Shown here: one piece after another, positions 7,731 through 17,515 of the stretch
Layout of the letters: the number at the start of each line of letters is the position of its first letter
Position numbering within the stretch: position 1 is the first letter of the stretch
NCBI GenBank assembly: GCA_017467905.1
Contig: JAFUKD010000039.1
Coordinates: forward strand, 1 to 64,000
DNA length: 64,000 nt
Reading direction: 5' to 3'
Origin: Phascolarctobacterium sp.
GTDB lineage: Bacteria; Bacillota; Negativicutes; Acidaminococcales; Acidaminococcaceae
Made by a program: the position numbers and the translations under genes
The notes under the pieces: model-generated
What the model was told of the DNA's origin: nothing
What the model saw: the letters and a program-made list of their open reading frames with translations, nothing else
Databases searched by the model: none

Positions 7731-9518
7731 TTAAAGATTTTTTTCGTGGAAAAATTCTTCAAATGCCTTGTAAACAATGGGGCCTGCAGATAGACTGCCA
7801 TAACCGCCCTGTTCTACAATAGCAACTACAACTAATTCCGGGTCTTCTACCGGACCATAAGCAACGAATAACCCGTGGTCACGTCCGTGGGGGTTTTCTG
7901 CTGTACCTGTTTTGCCCGCTACCTTGCGGGGCAAGGACCTAAAGTACGCCGCCGTACCGCCCTCTTCCGTTGTCGCGCTCATACCGTCGCGCATATAGTC
8001 AATAGTTCTTTGCGATACATCAATATGCTTGCTTTCGCTACGCTCCGGTCTGCCAAACACGGTTCCATCCGGATTAAGGTAGGAATCTACCAAATAAGGC
8101 TGGTGCTTAATGCCCCCATTAGCAACGCAGCTAAGCATTACCGCCAGCTGCAGAGGAGTTGAAAGGTTAAAGCCCTGTCCGATGGCTGCGTTAAAGGTAT
8201 CGCCCAAACGCCAGCCTTCATTCCAAATATCCAGCTTAACCTGCTTGGAAGCCACAAGCCCACTGCTTTCGCCCTCAAGGTCTATACCCGTAGGCTCGCC
8301 AAAGCCATAGATGCGCGCGTATTTAGCAATGGCATCTATGCCTACACGATAACCAAGCTCGTAAAAATAAACATTGTCAGACATTGCCAAGCCCTTAATA
8401 AAGGAAAGCCAGCCCAGCACCTCGCCGCCTGCATTACCCATGGTGGGAACAAGGGGATGATAGCCTGCATCATAAATAAGCTCGTTCAAGGTAACCTTGT
8501 TCAGCTCAAAGGCAGCACTGCCTGTAACAATCTTAAAGGTAGAGCCTGGCGGATATTCACCGCTAATAGCCTTATTGTTCAACGGAAAGTTAGGGTCATT
8601 ATTGATGGCATTCCAATCACGGGTGGAAATGCCATTGACAAATAAATTAGGATTATAATCGGGACGGCTAATCATAGCCTTAACCGCACCAGTGCGAGGG
8701 TCAAGGGCGATGACTGCAGCAGCACGCGCCTTAGGGGCAAACTTCATCTTGCGCAAATACTCCAGATGCTCGTCAATAAATTGCTCCAGCTTGTACTGCA
8801 TTTCGTAGTTAATGGTCAGCTTCAAGCTTTTTCCCTGCACCGGGTCAACGGTATCATAATGCTGCACCACGTTACCGGCAACATCCACCTCTTCCATCAA
8901 GATACCGTCCTCGCCACGCAAAACCTTATCGTAGGTTTTTTCCAAACCGGATTTACCCACAATACTTCCTTGGGCAACATTCTTGAACAAGCCCTTTTCT
9001 ATTTCGTAGGAGCTTACTTCCCCCACATAACCCAGGGCATGCACAGCCAAATCGTTATGCAGATAATTACGGATGGGCTGCACTTGCAGGATAACATCCG
9101 GCAAATCGCGGCGCTGCTCTTCTATTTTGGTAATAAGCTCTGCGGAAATATTAGTTTTCAAAACCACAGGCTCAGAATAATACTCGTTATCTTTTATCTT
9201 GGCTTCTATTTTTTCTAAAGGAATATCCAGCAAAGCGCTTAAACGCTGCAGCATTTGCTTATCGTAGGTGCTTTGCTTTTGCAATGCTACCGCATAACCG
9301 GGAACATTGTTTACCAGCTCCACCCCATTGCAGTCATATATCAAGCCACGGGGAGCAAGTATTCTTGATTGGCGCAAACGGTTACCATCTGCCTGCTTGG
9401 CGTAGTAGTCTCCACGCCACAGCTGCATATACGCCATACGCCCTAACAGAATTGTAAAAAGAAAAAAGCACAGCCAAAACATTGCACACAGACGTGCCAT
9501 ATTATGTTTATTAAGCAT
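7731..9518 (-). CDS. mrdA: Penicillin-binding protein 2 (class B transpeptidase)
   Basis: A 595-residue protein with one N-terminal membrane anchor (residues about 9-28), a pedestal region and a transpeptidase domain. The active-site serine is in PPGSTFK (S326, K329), followed by SDN in AMSDNVYF and KTGTAENP near residue 540. It cross-links peptidoglycan with RodA during elongation. GGAGG precedes the ATG. Gene order mreBCD-mrdA-rodA supports the elongasome role over division PBP3. Confidence 0.95.
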   Translation of the reverse strand: MLNKHNMARLCAMFWLCFFLFTILLGRMAYMQLWRGDYYAKQADGNRLRQSRILAPRGLIYDCNGVELVNNVPGYAVALQKQSTYDKQMLQRLSALLDIPLEKIEAKIKDNEYYSEPVVLKTNISAELITKIEEQRRDLPDVILQVQPIRNYLHNDLAVHALGYVGEVSSYEIEKGLFKNVAQGSIVGKSGLEKTYDKVLRGEDGILMEEVDVAGNVVQHYDTVDPVQGKSLKLTINYEMQYKLEQFIDEHLEYLRKMKFAPKARAAAVIALDPRTGAVKAMISRPDYNPNLFVNGISTRDWNAINNDPNFPLNNKAISGEYPPGSTFKIVTGSAAFELNKVTLNELIYDAGYHPLVPTMGNAGGEVLGWLSFIKGLAMSDNVYFYELGYRVGIDAIAKYARIYGFGEPTGIDLEGESSGLVASKQVKLDIWNEGWRLGDTFNAAIGQGFNLSTPLQLAVMLSCVANGGIKHQPYLVDSYLNPDGTVFGRPERSESKHIDVSQRTIDYMRDGMSATTEEGGTAAYFRSLPRKVAGKTGTAENPHGRDHGLFVAYGPVEDPELVVVAIVEQGGYGSLSAGPIVYKAFEEFFHEKNL

Positions 9519-9544
9519 GTGCCGCCTCCTTCTTCACTTGAACA

Positions 9545-10045
9545 TCAATAAGAAATATCTTCTTCACGAACCCAGTCATAAATTTTCTTTACCAACTGTA
9601 CCATGGGAACCACTAATAAAATATTACCCACGCAGTAACCAATCGTATCCCACGCAAAATTAGGGAACATACTCCAAAGCCCGCCACTGCGGATAAGCTC
9701 CACCCACCATAGGGCAAAACGTAACAGCAGGCTAAAAACACCAATGGCAAACATATGATAAGTAGGGTTATCCTTAAAAACCTTTTCCCTTGTAATGCCT
9801 ATCAGGTAGCCAATAAAGCCACGTGTTAAAATGTGAAAGCCAAAAATTCCCGGTGTCAAGGCATCCTGCAATAAGCCAACACCAATGCCTGCCACCACAC
9901 CGGAGCCTTCCTTGCGCAGCATTGAATACCCATACAAAGCCAGCAAGGGCAAATCAAAGGCTATCCAGCCTGTGTAAAAAACAGTAACCGCACCCTGTAA
10001 CATCAATAAGAACAGAAACAGGACGGGCCAAATCAGTCTCCTCAT
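9545..10045 (-). CDS. mreD: Rod shape-determining protein MreD
   Basis: A 166-residue protein of four to five hydrophobic segments, starting MRRLIWPVLFLFLLML. It is the integral-membrane member of the MreBCD complex that links the MreB filament to wall synthesis. It overlaps the end of mreC by four bases and precedes mrdA, as in other rod-shaped bacteria. Sequence conservation in MreD is low, so size, topology and position carry the call. Confidence 0.9.
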   Translation of the reverse strand: MRRLIWPVLFLFLLMLQGAVTVFYTGWIAFDLPLLALYGYSMLRKEGSGVVAGIGVGLLQDALTPGIFGFHILTRGFIGYLIGITREKVFKDNPTYHMFAIGVFSLLLRFALWWVELIRSGGLWSMFPNFAWDTIGYCVGNILLVVPMVQLVKKIYDWVREEDISY

Positions 10046-10902
10046 TTTGCCTGTCCTCCCTGTAAATTCATATCCACTTTTTGTTCCGGAGTAAAGTGTG
10101 TAATTACAAGCACATGCTCTACATCCGCAACGTCAGCAGCAGGAGCCACGTCAGCTTCCTGCAACAGACCCACATTACTTAAACGCACATCAGTAACAGT
10201 ACCGATTAAAATATTTTCCGGATGACTACCGCTATAACCGCTGGTTACAACAATGTCTCCCTTTTTTACGTCAGCTTCGCGAAAGATATGCTCCATAACC
10301 AGCATCCCCCTGCTACTACTGCGCCCGTTAACAACGCCAATAGCGCGGGAATCAGTACGCAAAATTCTTGCACCAACCTTGCAGCGGGCAGAGGTAATCA
10401 AAAGCACCTTGGCGTAGTCATCATAAACCTCGTCAATGACGCCTATCAAGCCACTGCCGTTCAGCACTGCCATCTCGCGTTTCAAGCCTGCATCCTTACC
10501 AATATTAATGTACATGCTGTCACGCAAATCCCCAAAGTTACGGGCAATAACCTTGGCGGCACAGGTCGTTTGAGTCCGGTGCTGCTCCTTATAGTTCAGC
10601 AATTCACGCAGCTGCTTGTTTTCTGCATAAATCGCCGCCATGGCTACGTTGGCATTGCGCAGCTCTACATTCTCTTGTTTTAGCTCTTTATTCTCACTCT
10701 GCAAAACTGTCAATGCACGCCAATAACCACGAATATCATCACCGGTGTTACCAATGGCAACAAGCGCATTTTCTATCGGCAGTACCACTGTTGCTACAGC
10801 CTTGTTAATCAAGGGAAAACGGCTTTTGCCGGAAACAGCCAATGCCAGCATGGAGAAAAGAACCAACACGAACAGTGCGCAGAGCATTCCTTTTTTACTC
10901 AT
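10042..10902 (-). CDS. mreC: Rod shape-determining protein MreC
   Basis: A 286-residue protein with an N-terminal membrane segment (residues 5-24), a coiled coil (about 62-106, repeated LKQEN/LRNAN heptads) and a beta-rich MreC domain with conserved GLIGVIDEV and VVTSGYSGSHPENILIGTV stretches. It is the periplasmic-side scaffold connecting MreB, MreD, PBP2 and RodA. It lies 19 bases after mreB and overlaps mreD. Confidence 0.95.
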   Translation of the reverse strand: MSKKGMLCALFVLVLFSMLALAVSGKSRFPLINKAVATVVLPIENALVAIGNTGDDIRGYWRALTVLQSENKELKQENVELRNANVAMAAIYAENKQLRELLNYKEQHRTQTTCAAKVIARNFGDLRDSMYINIGKDAGLKREMAVLNGSGLIGVIDEVYDDYAKVLLITSARCKVGARILRTDSRAIGVVNGRSSSRGMLVMEHIFREADVKKGDIVVTSGYSGSHPENILIGTVTDVRLSNVGLLQEADVAPAADVADVEHVLVITHFTPEQKVDMNLQGGQAK

Positions 10903-10921
10903 CGCGCTACCTTATAAACTA

Positions 10922-11965
10922 TTATTTAGAAGTCATAAAACCTTTTTTATAAACGTCAACGTTTTCTACTGCAATACCGGTACCAAGGGCTACGCAGTTC
11001 AAAGCCTCGTCAGATACGAATACCGGCATACCGGTTTCCTTGGAAAGCAGCCTGTCCAGATTACGGAGCATGGAGCTGCCGCCGGTCATAACAATACCCC
11101 TGTCCATAATATCCGCAGAAAGTTCAGGCGGAGTACGTTCCAATGTATTACGAACTGCATCAACGATAATGCTTACAGGTTCATCCACCGCTTCGCAGAT
11201 GTGGTTAGCATTAACAGTAATATTTTTAGGCAAGCCGCTTACTAAGTCACGACCACGCACATCCATGGTTGCAGGGTTATCTACACGCATGGCAGTACCA
11301 ATTTCAATCTTAATGCTTTCTGCAGTACGCTCGCCAATGAGCAGGTTAAACATTTTGCGGATATAACGCACAATGGCAGCATCAATAGAGTCACCGCCAG
11401 TACGAACGCTTTTGCTTACAACGATACCGCCCAAGGAAATTACTGCTACCTCGCAGGTACCGCCGCCAATATCAACAACCATACTACCGGTTGCTTCCTG
11501 TACGGGCAGGCCTGCACCAATAGCTGCAGCCATGGGCTCTTCAATCAAATATGCTTCACGAGCGCCTGCTTCGATAGTAGCATCAATAACTGCGCGCTTT
11601 TCAACTTCGGTTACACCGGAAGGCACGCCAACCAAAATGCGGGGGCGCACAAAGGACCTGCTGCCCATTGCCTTCTTGATAAAATGCTTCAGCATGGATT
11701 GGGTAATTTCGTAATCAGCAATAACACCATCCTTCATGGGACGGATAGCTACGATATTGCCGGGGGTACGTCCAATCATACGCTTTGCTTCCGCACCAAT
11801 AGCCAACACCTCGTTGGTATCAACCTCTACTGCTACAACGGAAGGCTCGCGGATGATGATACCCTTTTCCTTGCAGTGAACCAAGGTATTAGCAGTACCC
11901 AAATCTATACCCATATCATCAGACATATTGTTAAAAAAACTAATGTTAGGAAACTTAAATTTCAT
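10922..11965 (-). CDS. mreB: Rod shape-determining protein MreB (actin homologue)
   Basis: A 347-residue actin-like ATPase. Phosphate 1 is [15 protein letters not shown], phosphate 2 is [19 protein letters not shown] and the adenosine motif is [14 protein letters not shown]. It forms membrane-associated filaments that guide wall synthesis. The start at 11965 has GGAGG 8 bases upstream; a TTG five codons earlier is less likely. The N-terminal extension [12 protein letters not shown] is hydrophobic and may help membrane binding. A second MreB-type gene is at 22568-23590. Confidence 0.95.
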   Translation of the reverse strand: MKFKFPNISFFNNMSDDMGIDLGTANTLVHCKEKGIIIREPSVVAVEVDTNEVLAIGAEAKRMIGRTPGNIVAIRPMKDGVIADYEITQSMLKHFIKKAMGSRSFVRPRILVGVPSGVTEVEKRAVIDATIEAGAREAYLIEEPMAAAIGAGLPVQEATGSMVVDIGGGTCEVAVISLGGIVVSKSVRTGGDSIDAAIVRYIRKMFNLLIGERTAESIKIEIGTAMRVDNPATMDVRGRDLVSGLPKNITVNANHICEAVDEPVSIIVDAVRNTLERTPPELSADIMDRGIVMTGGSSMLRNLDRLLSKETGMPVFVSDEALNCVALGTGIAVENVDVYKKGFMTSK

Positions 11966-11982
11966 TTTGTGTTCCTCCAAAA

Positions 11983-12669
11983 CTATAACGCTTCATGCTC
12001 TAGAAAACTGTAATAGGTGCCATCACCGATAATAAGGTGATCCAGAAGGGGAACCCCCAGCACCTTGCCGGAACGAACCAGCATACTTGTAATATCCCTA
12101 TCCTCATTACTTGGTTTCGGGTCACCGGAAGGATGATTGTGAGCAACCATAATGGCAGCCGCGTGCTTTAAAAGTGCAGGTGCAAATACCTCACGTGGAT
12201 GCACAATGGAATTACTCAAAGAACCCTCGGAAACAAGTTCCGTACCGATAACCTTGTTCCTGCCGTTAAGCAGAACCACCACAAACTGCTCTTTAGCTGC
12301 GTAACGCAAGCGCGGCATCAAAAACTCTGCTGCATCCTGCGGACAGCTAAAATGTATTTTTTCAATGGGCTTGGCAGAGGCAATGCGCCTGCCAATTTCC
12401 AGAGCCGCCAAAACAGTAGCTGCCTTAGCCTGCCCCAAACCCTTTATATTCGTAAGTTCATGTAAACGAGTGATACCTGCCAAATGCTTATACAAGCCTC
12501 CGTCGGCAGTCAGCTCACCCGCAATATCAATAGCTGACTTCTCAGCTGTACCTGTGCGCAGTAAAATGGCAATCAGTTCAGCATCCGTTAAGGTTGCTGC
12601 CCCGTTAGCTGCCATTTTCTCGCGAGGTCTGTCATTAAGTGGAATTTCCTTAATGGTTTTAATATGCAA
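11983..12669 (-). CDS. radC: RadC/YsxA family JAB-domain protein
   Basis: A 228-residue protein with a helix-hairpin-helix region ([19 protein letters not shown], residues about 72-90) and a C-terminal JAB/MPN+ domain. The metal motif is [17 protein letters not shown], with a preceding glutamate. The name comes from old DNA-repair genetics and is unsupported as function; metalloprotease or nuclease-like activity is only inferred. Its position between maf and mreB is the conserved Firmicute order. Confidence 0.9.
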   Translation of the reverse strand: MHIKTIKEIPLNDRPREKMAANGAATLTDAELIAILLRTGTAEKSAIDIAGELTADGGLYKHLAGITRLHELTNIKGLGQAKAATVLAALEIGRRIASAKPIEKIHFSCPQDAAEFLMPRLRYAAKEQFVVVLLNGRNKVIGTELVSEGSLSNSIVHPREVFAPALLKHAAAIMVAHNHPSGDPKPSNEDRDITSMLVRSGKVLGVPLLDHLIIGDGTYYSFLEHEAL

Positions 12670-13233
12670 TTAGCCTACTCCTAATTTAGCCAATACTAAC
12701 TGCAAACGTGTAAGCGGCAACCCTACCACGTTATTATAGCAGCCGTCAATCTTTTCGACTAAAACGGCGCCCTTTCCTTGAATCCCATAAGCTCCGGCTT
12801 TATCAAGCGGTTCGCCGGTAGCAACGTACTGTTTAATTTCTTCATTTGTAAGGTCGCGGAACACTACCTTGGTTTCGCACACCTCTGCCAGCAGCTTGCC
12901 GGCATAGCTAACAGCAAGCCCCGTCAAAACCTTGTGGGTCTTTCCCGAAAGCTGCTGCAGCATTTTTACAGCATCCTTGTCATCGCAAGGCTTGCCTAAA
13001 ATCACACCCTCTGCAACCACCACCGTATCAGCAGCAATCACAGGCAAAGTATCACCTTTAATCTTTACTACAGCCTTGCATTTACCAATAGCATTGGCAA
13101 GCACAACTTCTTCTGCCTGCACTGCAGCACCGCTTACCTCGTCAAAATCGGCAGGGCAAACTTCGGCAGTAATACCAATTTGCTGTAGTAACGCCAAACG
13201 GCGGGGAGAAGCAGATGCTAAGATAACCTGCAT
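12670..13233 (-). CDS. maf: Maf-family nucleoside triphosphate pyrophosphatase
   Basis: A 187-residue protein starting MQVILASASPRRLALLQQIG, the family signature, with VIAADTVVV and GKPCDDKDAVKML following. Maf proteins hydrolyse dTTP, UTP and modified pyrimidine triphosphates, and in some bacteria overexpression blocks septation. It directly abuts radC at the head of the cell-shape operon, with an RseC-like gene upstream. Confidence 0.95.
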   Translation of the reverse strand: MQVILASASPRRLALLQQIGITAEVCPADFDEVSGAAVQAEEVVLANAIGKCKAVVKIKGDTLPVIAADTVVVAEGVILGKPCDDKDAVKMLQQLSGKTHKVLTGLAVSYAGKLLAEVCETKVVFRDLTNEEIKQYVATGEPLDKAGAYGIQGKGAVLVEKIDGCYNNVVGLPLTRLQLVLAKLGVG

Positions 13234-13250
13234 AACCTTCTCCTTAAATC

Positions 13251-13691
13251 TTATTTTGTTTCTTCCGCAGGCTTGTCATTCAAATCGATAACCATTTCAG
13301 GAACATCAATCTCTACAACAACAGGTTGAACGCCTTGACGGACAGCATCACGTTTAAAAATACGAGCGTAGTTAATAGCAATAAGCAGCCACAATACAAC
13401 ACCGCAAACAATGAACCAGAACGGGTCCATATGGAAGAAAATTGCCAAGCTATTACCAAAAGCATAGCCTGCAATAATACCCAGAATGGGGAAACCATAA
13501 ATAATCATTTGACCTTTACGTTTTTCCAGTTCTTGGTATTCAACACCAACATTATCGCCCACTCGCGCATTGATGGGGCACCAGCAATCCAGATATTTGG
13601 GAATACCGGTAACGGTGGTCTTGGTTTTATCAACCTTAACTTCAGCGCGTTCACCGTACTTTCTAATCAGAATACCTTTTATTTCAGCCAT
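13251..13691 (-). CDS. RseC/MucC-like membrane protein
   Basis: A 146-residue protein. A soluble N-terminal region (residues 1-60) has a cysteine pair (LDCWCPINARVGDNVGVEY) and is followed by two hydrophobic segments (about 62-78 and 88-105). This layout matches the SoxR-reducing-system RseC family, although the full four-cysteine set of proteobacterial RseC is not present. Function in Firmicutes is not established. It lies 17 bases upstream of maf and may share its transcript. Confidence 0.7.
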   Translation of the reverse strand: MAEIKGILIRKYGERAEVKVDKTKTTVTGIPKYLDCWCPINARVGDNVGVEYQELEKRKGQMIIYGFPILGIIAGYAFGNSLAIFFHMDPFWFIVCGVVLWLLIAINYARIFKRDAVRQGVQPVVVEIDVPEMVIDLNDKPAEETK

Positions 13692-13706
13692 TACTAAACC
13701 TCTTTC

Positions 13707-13997
13707 TTAATATGCCTTCAAAAAAATGTACCAGTAACCAAAGCTAAAGATTACGCCGTATAAAACAACAAACACAACACAGCCCTGCCAGCACACAGGA
13801 TAACCAAAGTTAATATATTCGCCCAAAATACCACGTTTGTTAAAGAAAGAATATTTTTGGCGACGTTTAAACCAAGTTGCCTTATTTACAGGCCCAATAA
13901 GTTTAGCGATTGCAAAAATATAAAAGAATGCACCAATAAAAACATGAATTACCCTAGCACCAACTAAAGCAGGTGCAACTTGATCGATAGCTTCCAT
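13707..13997 (-). CDS. Small membrane protein of unknown function
   Basis: A 96-residue protein with two strongly hydrophobic stretches (VIHVFIGAFFYIFAIAKLIG near residues 17-36 and VVFVVLYGVIFSFGYWYIFL near 74-93), separated by a basic aromatic loop. A GGAGAG sequence lies upstream. I recognise no family. It sits between two other membrane genes, just upstream of the RseC-like gene, and is probably co-transcribed with it. Confidence 0.65.
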   Translation of the reverse strand: MEAIDQVAPALVGARVIHVFIGAFFYIFAIAKLIGPVNKATWFKRRQKYSFFNKRGILGEYINFGYPVCWQGCVVFVVLYGVIFSFGYWYIFLKAY

Positions 13998-14098
13998 CTA
14001 TGAATATCTCTCCTTCTGTAAATGATAAAATAAGGATTAAAAGTTATAGGAGCAAATAAGCGAACTGTGACAACAGTATAACGCCGCTCATACAGTTT

Positions 14099-14602
14099 TT
14101 ACAATTGGATGTATTTATCCGGCATCAATCTACGCAACAGCTTAATGAATTGGTCGCTGGATTTAAACAGCAAACCAGCCAGCTTGTTGTTCTTGCCTTC
14201 GGTAAATACCAGCAAACGTTGTTGATTGGGGTCTAAAGAATTGTAGCGATGGATATAGTGACGGATTTTTGTTTTGCGGAAGAAGCTCTTTTCATATTTT
14301 TGAGTAAAGCTTTCAGTGCGGGTCAAGTCCACAAAATAGCTGCGTCTCAAGCCCAAGCCATGAGTAATTACTTCCAAACGCATATCCTTGTACAAAACCA
14401 AGGTATAACCATAGGACACGCGCCAAACCCACAAGCACAAAAGGCACAGATCAATGCCCCAACCTAAATAATTGATTCTTCCGGTATCAATGTAATCGGT
14501 TACTTCGTAGCCAAACAAAGCTAAAATTGCCAGCAGTGCCAAGCCTGCGAAAATCTTTCTTTCATTAGCAGTAGTAGATGTTTCACGATATAATTCTTCC
14601 AA
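14099..14602 (-). CDS. Unknown membrane protein with two N-terminal TM segments
   Basis: About 167 residues from a TTG at 14602, which has GGAGGG six bases upstream; an ATG at 14626 gives 175 residues but lacks a well-placed ribosome site. Two transmembrane segments (ATIFAGLALLAILALFG-like stretch and WGIDLCLLCLWVWRVSYGY) are followed by a soluble region. The alternating pattern TLVLYKDMRLEVITHGLGL suggests a PH-like (bPH) domain. No catalytic motif is seen. It lies between the tolC terminator and the RseC-like group. Confidence 0.6.
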   Translation of the reverse strand: MEELYRETSTTANERKIFAGLALLAILALFGYEVTDYIDTGRINYLGWGIDLCLLCLWVWRVSYGYTLVLYKDMRLEVITHGLGLRRSYFVDLTRTESFTQKYEKSFFRKTKIRHYIHRYNSLDPNQQRLLVFTEGKNNKLAGLLFKSSDQFIKLLRRLMPDKYIQL

Positions 14603-14742
14603 AATATTCCCTCCAAGATTAACCATTTATTGCGGAAATTCGTTTCCTTCTAAATCTTATTTATTATATCAAAAAAAATCTGGAAAGCATATACTTTTTG
14701 CCCCATTACTCATTAAAAAAATAAAATCGTTACAACGATTAA

Positions 14743-14775
14743 AAAATCCCCGCTCATAAAACGAACGAGGATTTT
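14743..14775 (-). terminator. Terminator downstream of tolC
   Basis: AAAATCC and GGATTTT pair around a 19-base loop with partial pairing. A second perfect palindrome, AATCGTT-AC-AACGATT (14725-14740), follows with T-runs on the minus strand. Either hairpin could stop tolC transcription. Confidence 0.55.
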
Positions 14776-14796
14776 AATACCTAACTTATAACGATT

Positions 14797-16194
14797 TTAT
14801 TTTTCAATCTTTACTTGATGGGGGAACTCCATGGGTACGCCAATGGCAGTTTCCAAATTGGTTTTAGAAATGTTGTAATCATAAACAGATTGCAGATAGT
14901 TGGTTTGCGCATCGGTCAAAGCTACTTGAGCATCCAATACGTCGGTGTTAGTACCAACACCTGCTTGGTAACGCAGCTGGGCAATACGGTAATCTTCTTC
15001 TGCTTGGGATACTGCAACTTCAGTGGTAGAAATACGCTTTTCAGCTTCACGCATATTCAGGTACTGGCTACGCACGTCCAGCATTACAGCATCCATGGTG
15101 TCACGATAATTTTCTTGAGCGCTAAAGTAGTTAGCTTCCGCAGCGTGGGATTTAGCTCTGGTAACACCGGTGTCGAAGATAGTCAGGTTAACATTTACGC
15201 CAACTGCCCAGTTTTCTTCTTCATCAGCAGGCCAATGACCATCACCAGTTGCCCAGCTTTGACTAGCAAACGCACTGATTTGCGGTTGGTATCCACTACG
15301 AGCCTGTTTCACTGCACCGCGAGCAGCCTCTACGCCTTGTTTAGCTTGTTCCAATTCGGGACGATTGTTAGCCGCGTAATCCAAGCAGTACGCCAAATCC
15401 TTTTCATAGGGAACATAGCTCAAGGTATCTTCCAAAAAGAGATTAGTTGCCAAAGGCAAGCCAATAATTTTATTGAAGTTTGCTTCTGCAATTTTGTAAG
15501 CATTTTCTGCTTTAATAAGGCTTTGTTGAGCATTGGCAAGTTCAACTTCACTGCGCAGCACGTCAACCTTAGCAACTACGCCCACATCATATTGAGCCTT
15601 TACATTTTTCAAATGCTCTGCCAAACGTTCTACGGATTCGCGACCAAGTACCTGCATATCGTCAGCTTGGAGCACGGTGTAGTAACCATTGGTAACAGTG
15701 GAGCGCATATCGTTATAGGATTTTTGCACGCCAACGAGAGCAGATTTGTAGCTTGCTTTTGCACTCTTGATAGCACCGGAAAGCTTACCACCGGTATATA
15801 AGGGCATGGAAGCAGTTACACTATTGGAATAAGTGTTGCCAATCTTTGTAGCTTGGTTATTTTTTGGAAAAACATAATCCCTATACCAATCATCATCATA
15901 ACCACCACGGCTTGCGCTTGCACTACCACTAATAGTAATACCACGTCCTGCACGGGCAGCATTCAAGCTAGCACGGGCTGCGTCTTTGTCAAAATCTGCA
16001 ATCTTGATGGCAGGATTAGTTTCAAAGGCACGTACCATTGCTTCCTGCATGTTCATCTGCACTACAGGAGCATTGGCTTCTGCAGCAGCTTCTGCTTTTA
16101 CTTGTTCTTCAGCAGCAAACGCAGATTGACACAGCATCATGGTAATAGCAGCGGATAACACCAATAAACGTTTGCTTAATTTATTTTTAGACAT
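14797..16194 (-). CDS. tolC: TolC-family outer-membrane efflux protein
   Basis: A 465-residue protein with a Sec signal peptide (MSKNKLSKRLLVLSAAITMM, cut after QSAFA) and two outer-membrane-factor repeats of coiled-coil helices. The second contains the typical RYQAGVGTNTDVLDAQVALT stretch; the first has QYDVGVVAKVDVLRSEVELA. TolC trimers form the outer-membrane duct of efflux and secretion machines, direct evidence of a diderm envelope. GGAGG precedes the ATG at 16194. A TetR-type operator lies just upstream. It is next to mlaD and may belong to the same transport locus. Confidence 0.9.
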   Translation of the reverse strand: MSKNKLSKRLLVLSAAITMMLCQSAFAAEEQVKAEAAAEANAPVVQMNMQEAMVRAFETNPAIKIADFDKDAARASLNAARAGRGITISGSASASRGGYDDDWYRDYVFPKNNQATKIGNTYSNSVTASMPLYTGGKLSGAIKSAKASYKSALVGVQKSYNDMRSTVTNGYYTVLQADDMQVLGRESVERLAEHLKNVKAQYDVGVVAKVDVLRSEVELANAQQSLIKAENAYKIAEANFNKIIGLPLATNLFLEDTLSYVPYEKDLAYCLDYAANNRPELEQAKQGVEAARGAVKQARSGYQPQISAFASQSWATGDGHWPADEEENWAVGVNVNLTIFDTGVTRAKSHAAEANYFSAQENYRDTMDAVMLDVRSQYLNMREAEKRISTTEVAVSQAEEDYRIAQLRYQAGVGTNTDVLDAQVALTDAQTNYLQSVYDYNISKTNLETAIGVPMEFPHQVKIEK

Positions 16195-16213
16195 TGTATA
16201 AACCTCCAATCGA

Positions 16214-16231
16214 ACTGACTAACCAGTCAGT
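16214..16231. promoter_or_regulatory. Inverted repeat resembling a TetR-family operator
   Basis: ACTGACT-AACC-AGTCAGT is a perfect 7+7 palindrome 20 bases upstream of the tolC start. Its form is like the operators of AcrR/TetR repressors that govern efflux genes. No tetR gene is present in the window. Confidence 0.5.
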
Positions 16232-16276
16232 ATAGAAAGATTATATTTTTTTTCACCTGAAAAGTCAAATAAAACT

Positions 16277-17515
16277 TTAAAAATAACTGCGCACGCCTAC
16301 ATAGGTGTCGCTCTTATTTCCTTTCAAATCCATGCTTTCGCCGTAAAGGGAAAGGTTATCCGTAACACGTACTTCCCCACCTAAACGCACCTTGGAATCA
16401 TCAAAATCGTACAGCTGGGAATATACTCGGAAGTTTTTGCCAAAATCATAGCTCAAGCCCACGCCAAACTCACCCTGCATAGCACCCATGCTCATTCCTA
16501 AATTACCCTTGGATTTGCTGGCGATAAAATCAAACTTATTGCTGTTGCCAATATCGTAGCCACCCAGATACAGAGTGCTATCCTTGGAGGGAGTAAGGGT
16601 TACGCCAAAATTACTGCGCCAGTCGCTATCTTTAAGGGTTGAAGACACATCCGCGCTTAGCCTGGCATCGCTGACAGTGCCTAAAATTTTATTGGCTCTG
16701 CCGCTTGCTTCTTTTACATTTACAATGGTGCCCTTCAAGGCATCTGCGGTTACTGGGTCAGAAGCAACTGTTTCCAAAACCTTAACCATATTATCAAAAC
16801 GGTCTGTAATATCCTTCATATTCTCTACAATGGAAGCAATGTTTTGACCGGTTGCGCCCTTGTTATCCACCCCAGCCATCAGGCTTTCCATATGATAAGA
16901 GATACCATTCATACGGGCAGTCATCTCTGCCATTTGCTTAACCATGGTATCCAAGTTTTGTTGGTTAGCATAGGATACATCTGCCATAGTTTTGGTGATA
17001 ACGCTCATATTCTGAGAGATTTCGCTCATGTGCTTGATGGTCTCACGCATTGCCAGCTGGGTATTCTTATCGCCAAAAATATTTTGCACTGCGTCACCGG
17101 AAGCAGAGAAGAATTCTTCCATACTACCGCCGGGAACACCTTTTACAGTACTGCCTTCATTAATGTATCCCTTGTCAAAGCTTTTGGGCGGTACTACATT
17201 GACGAACTTTTCACCCAGGATACCGTCAGAACCGATAGTGAACACCGCACCTTGGGGAATTTTAATATTATCTTCAATTTCTGCAATAACTGCTACGGAA
17301 CTGTCCTGAACATTGATGTCCTTAACAGTACCTACCTGCACACCTGCATAACGCACCACATGACCAGGCATTAAGCCGCTTACTTGAGGATAGTCAATTT
17401 GCAGCTTGTAGCCTTCCTTACCAAAAGTAAATGCTCCCATAAAGGTAATGATGCCAGCCAAAATTGCAGCACCGCCTAAGGTGAAGGCACCTACCTTAAC
17501 TTCACTGCTTGCCAT
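16277..17515 (-). CDS. mlaD: MlaD-type MCE protein with barrel-like C-terminus
   Basis: A 412-residue protein. It has an N-terminal membrane segment (residues 8-28), one MCE domain (about 35-115, VVRYAGVQVGTVKDINV), a long helical region (about 130-270) and a C-terminal part of about 130 residues of alternating beta pattern ending in aromatic F (STLYLGGYDIG to TYVGVRSYF). E. coli MlaD lacks that last part. In the diderm Firmicute Veillonella parvula, MlaD is reported to span the envelope with an outer-membrane barrel, and this protein has the same plan. It would carry lipids between membranes with MlaE and MlaF. It overlaps mlaF by 14 bases. Confidence 0.85.
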   Translation of the reverse strand: MASSEVKVGAFTLGGAAILAGIITFMGAFTFGKEGYKLQIDYPQVSGLMPGHVVRYAGVQVGTVKDINVQDSSVAVIAEIEDNIKIPQGAVFTIGSDGILGEKFVNVVPPKSFDKGYINEGSTVKGVPGGSMEEFFSASGDAVQNIFGDKNTQLAMRETIKHMSEISQNMSVITKTMADVSYANQQNLDTMVKQMAEMTARMNGISYHMESLMAGVDNKGATGQNIASIVENMKDITDRFDNMVKVLETVASDPVTADALKGTIVNVKEASGRANKILGTVSDARLSADVSSTLKDSDWRSNFGVTLTPSKDSTLYLGGYDIGNSNKFDFIASKSKGNLGMSMGAMQGEFGVGLSYDFGKNFRVYSQLYDFDDSKVRLGGEVRVTDNLSLYGESMDLKGNKSDTYVGVRSYF

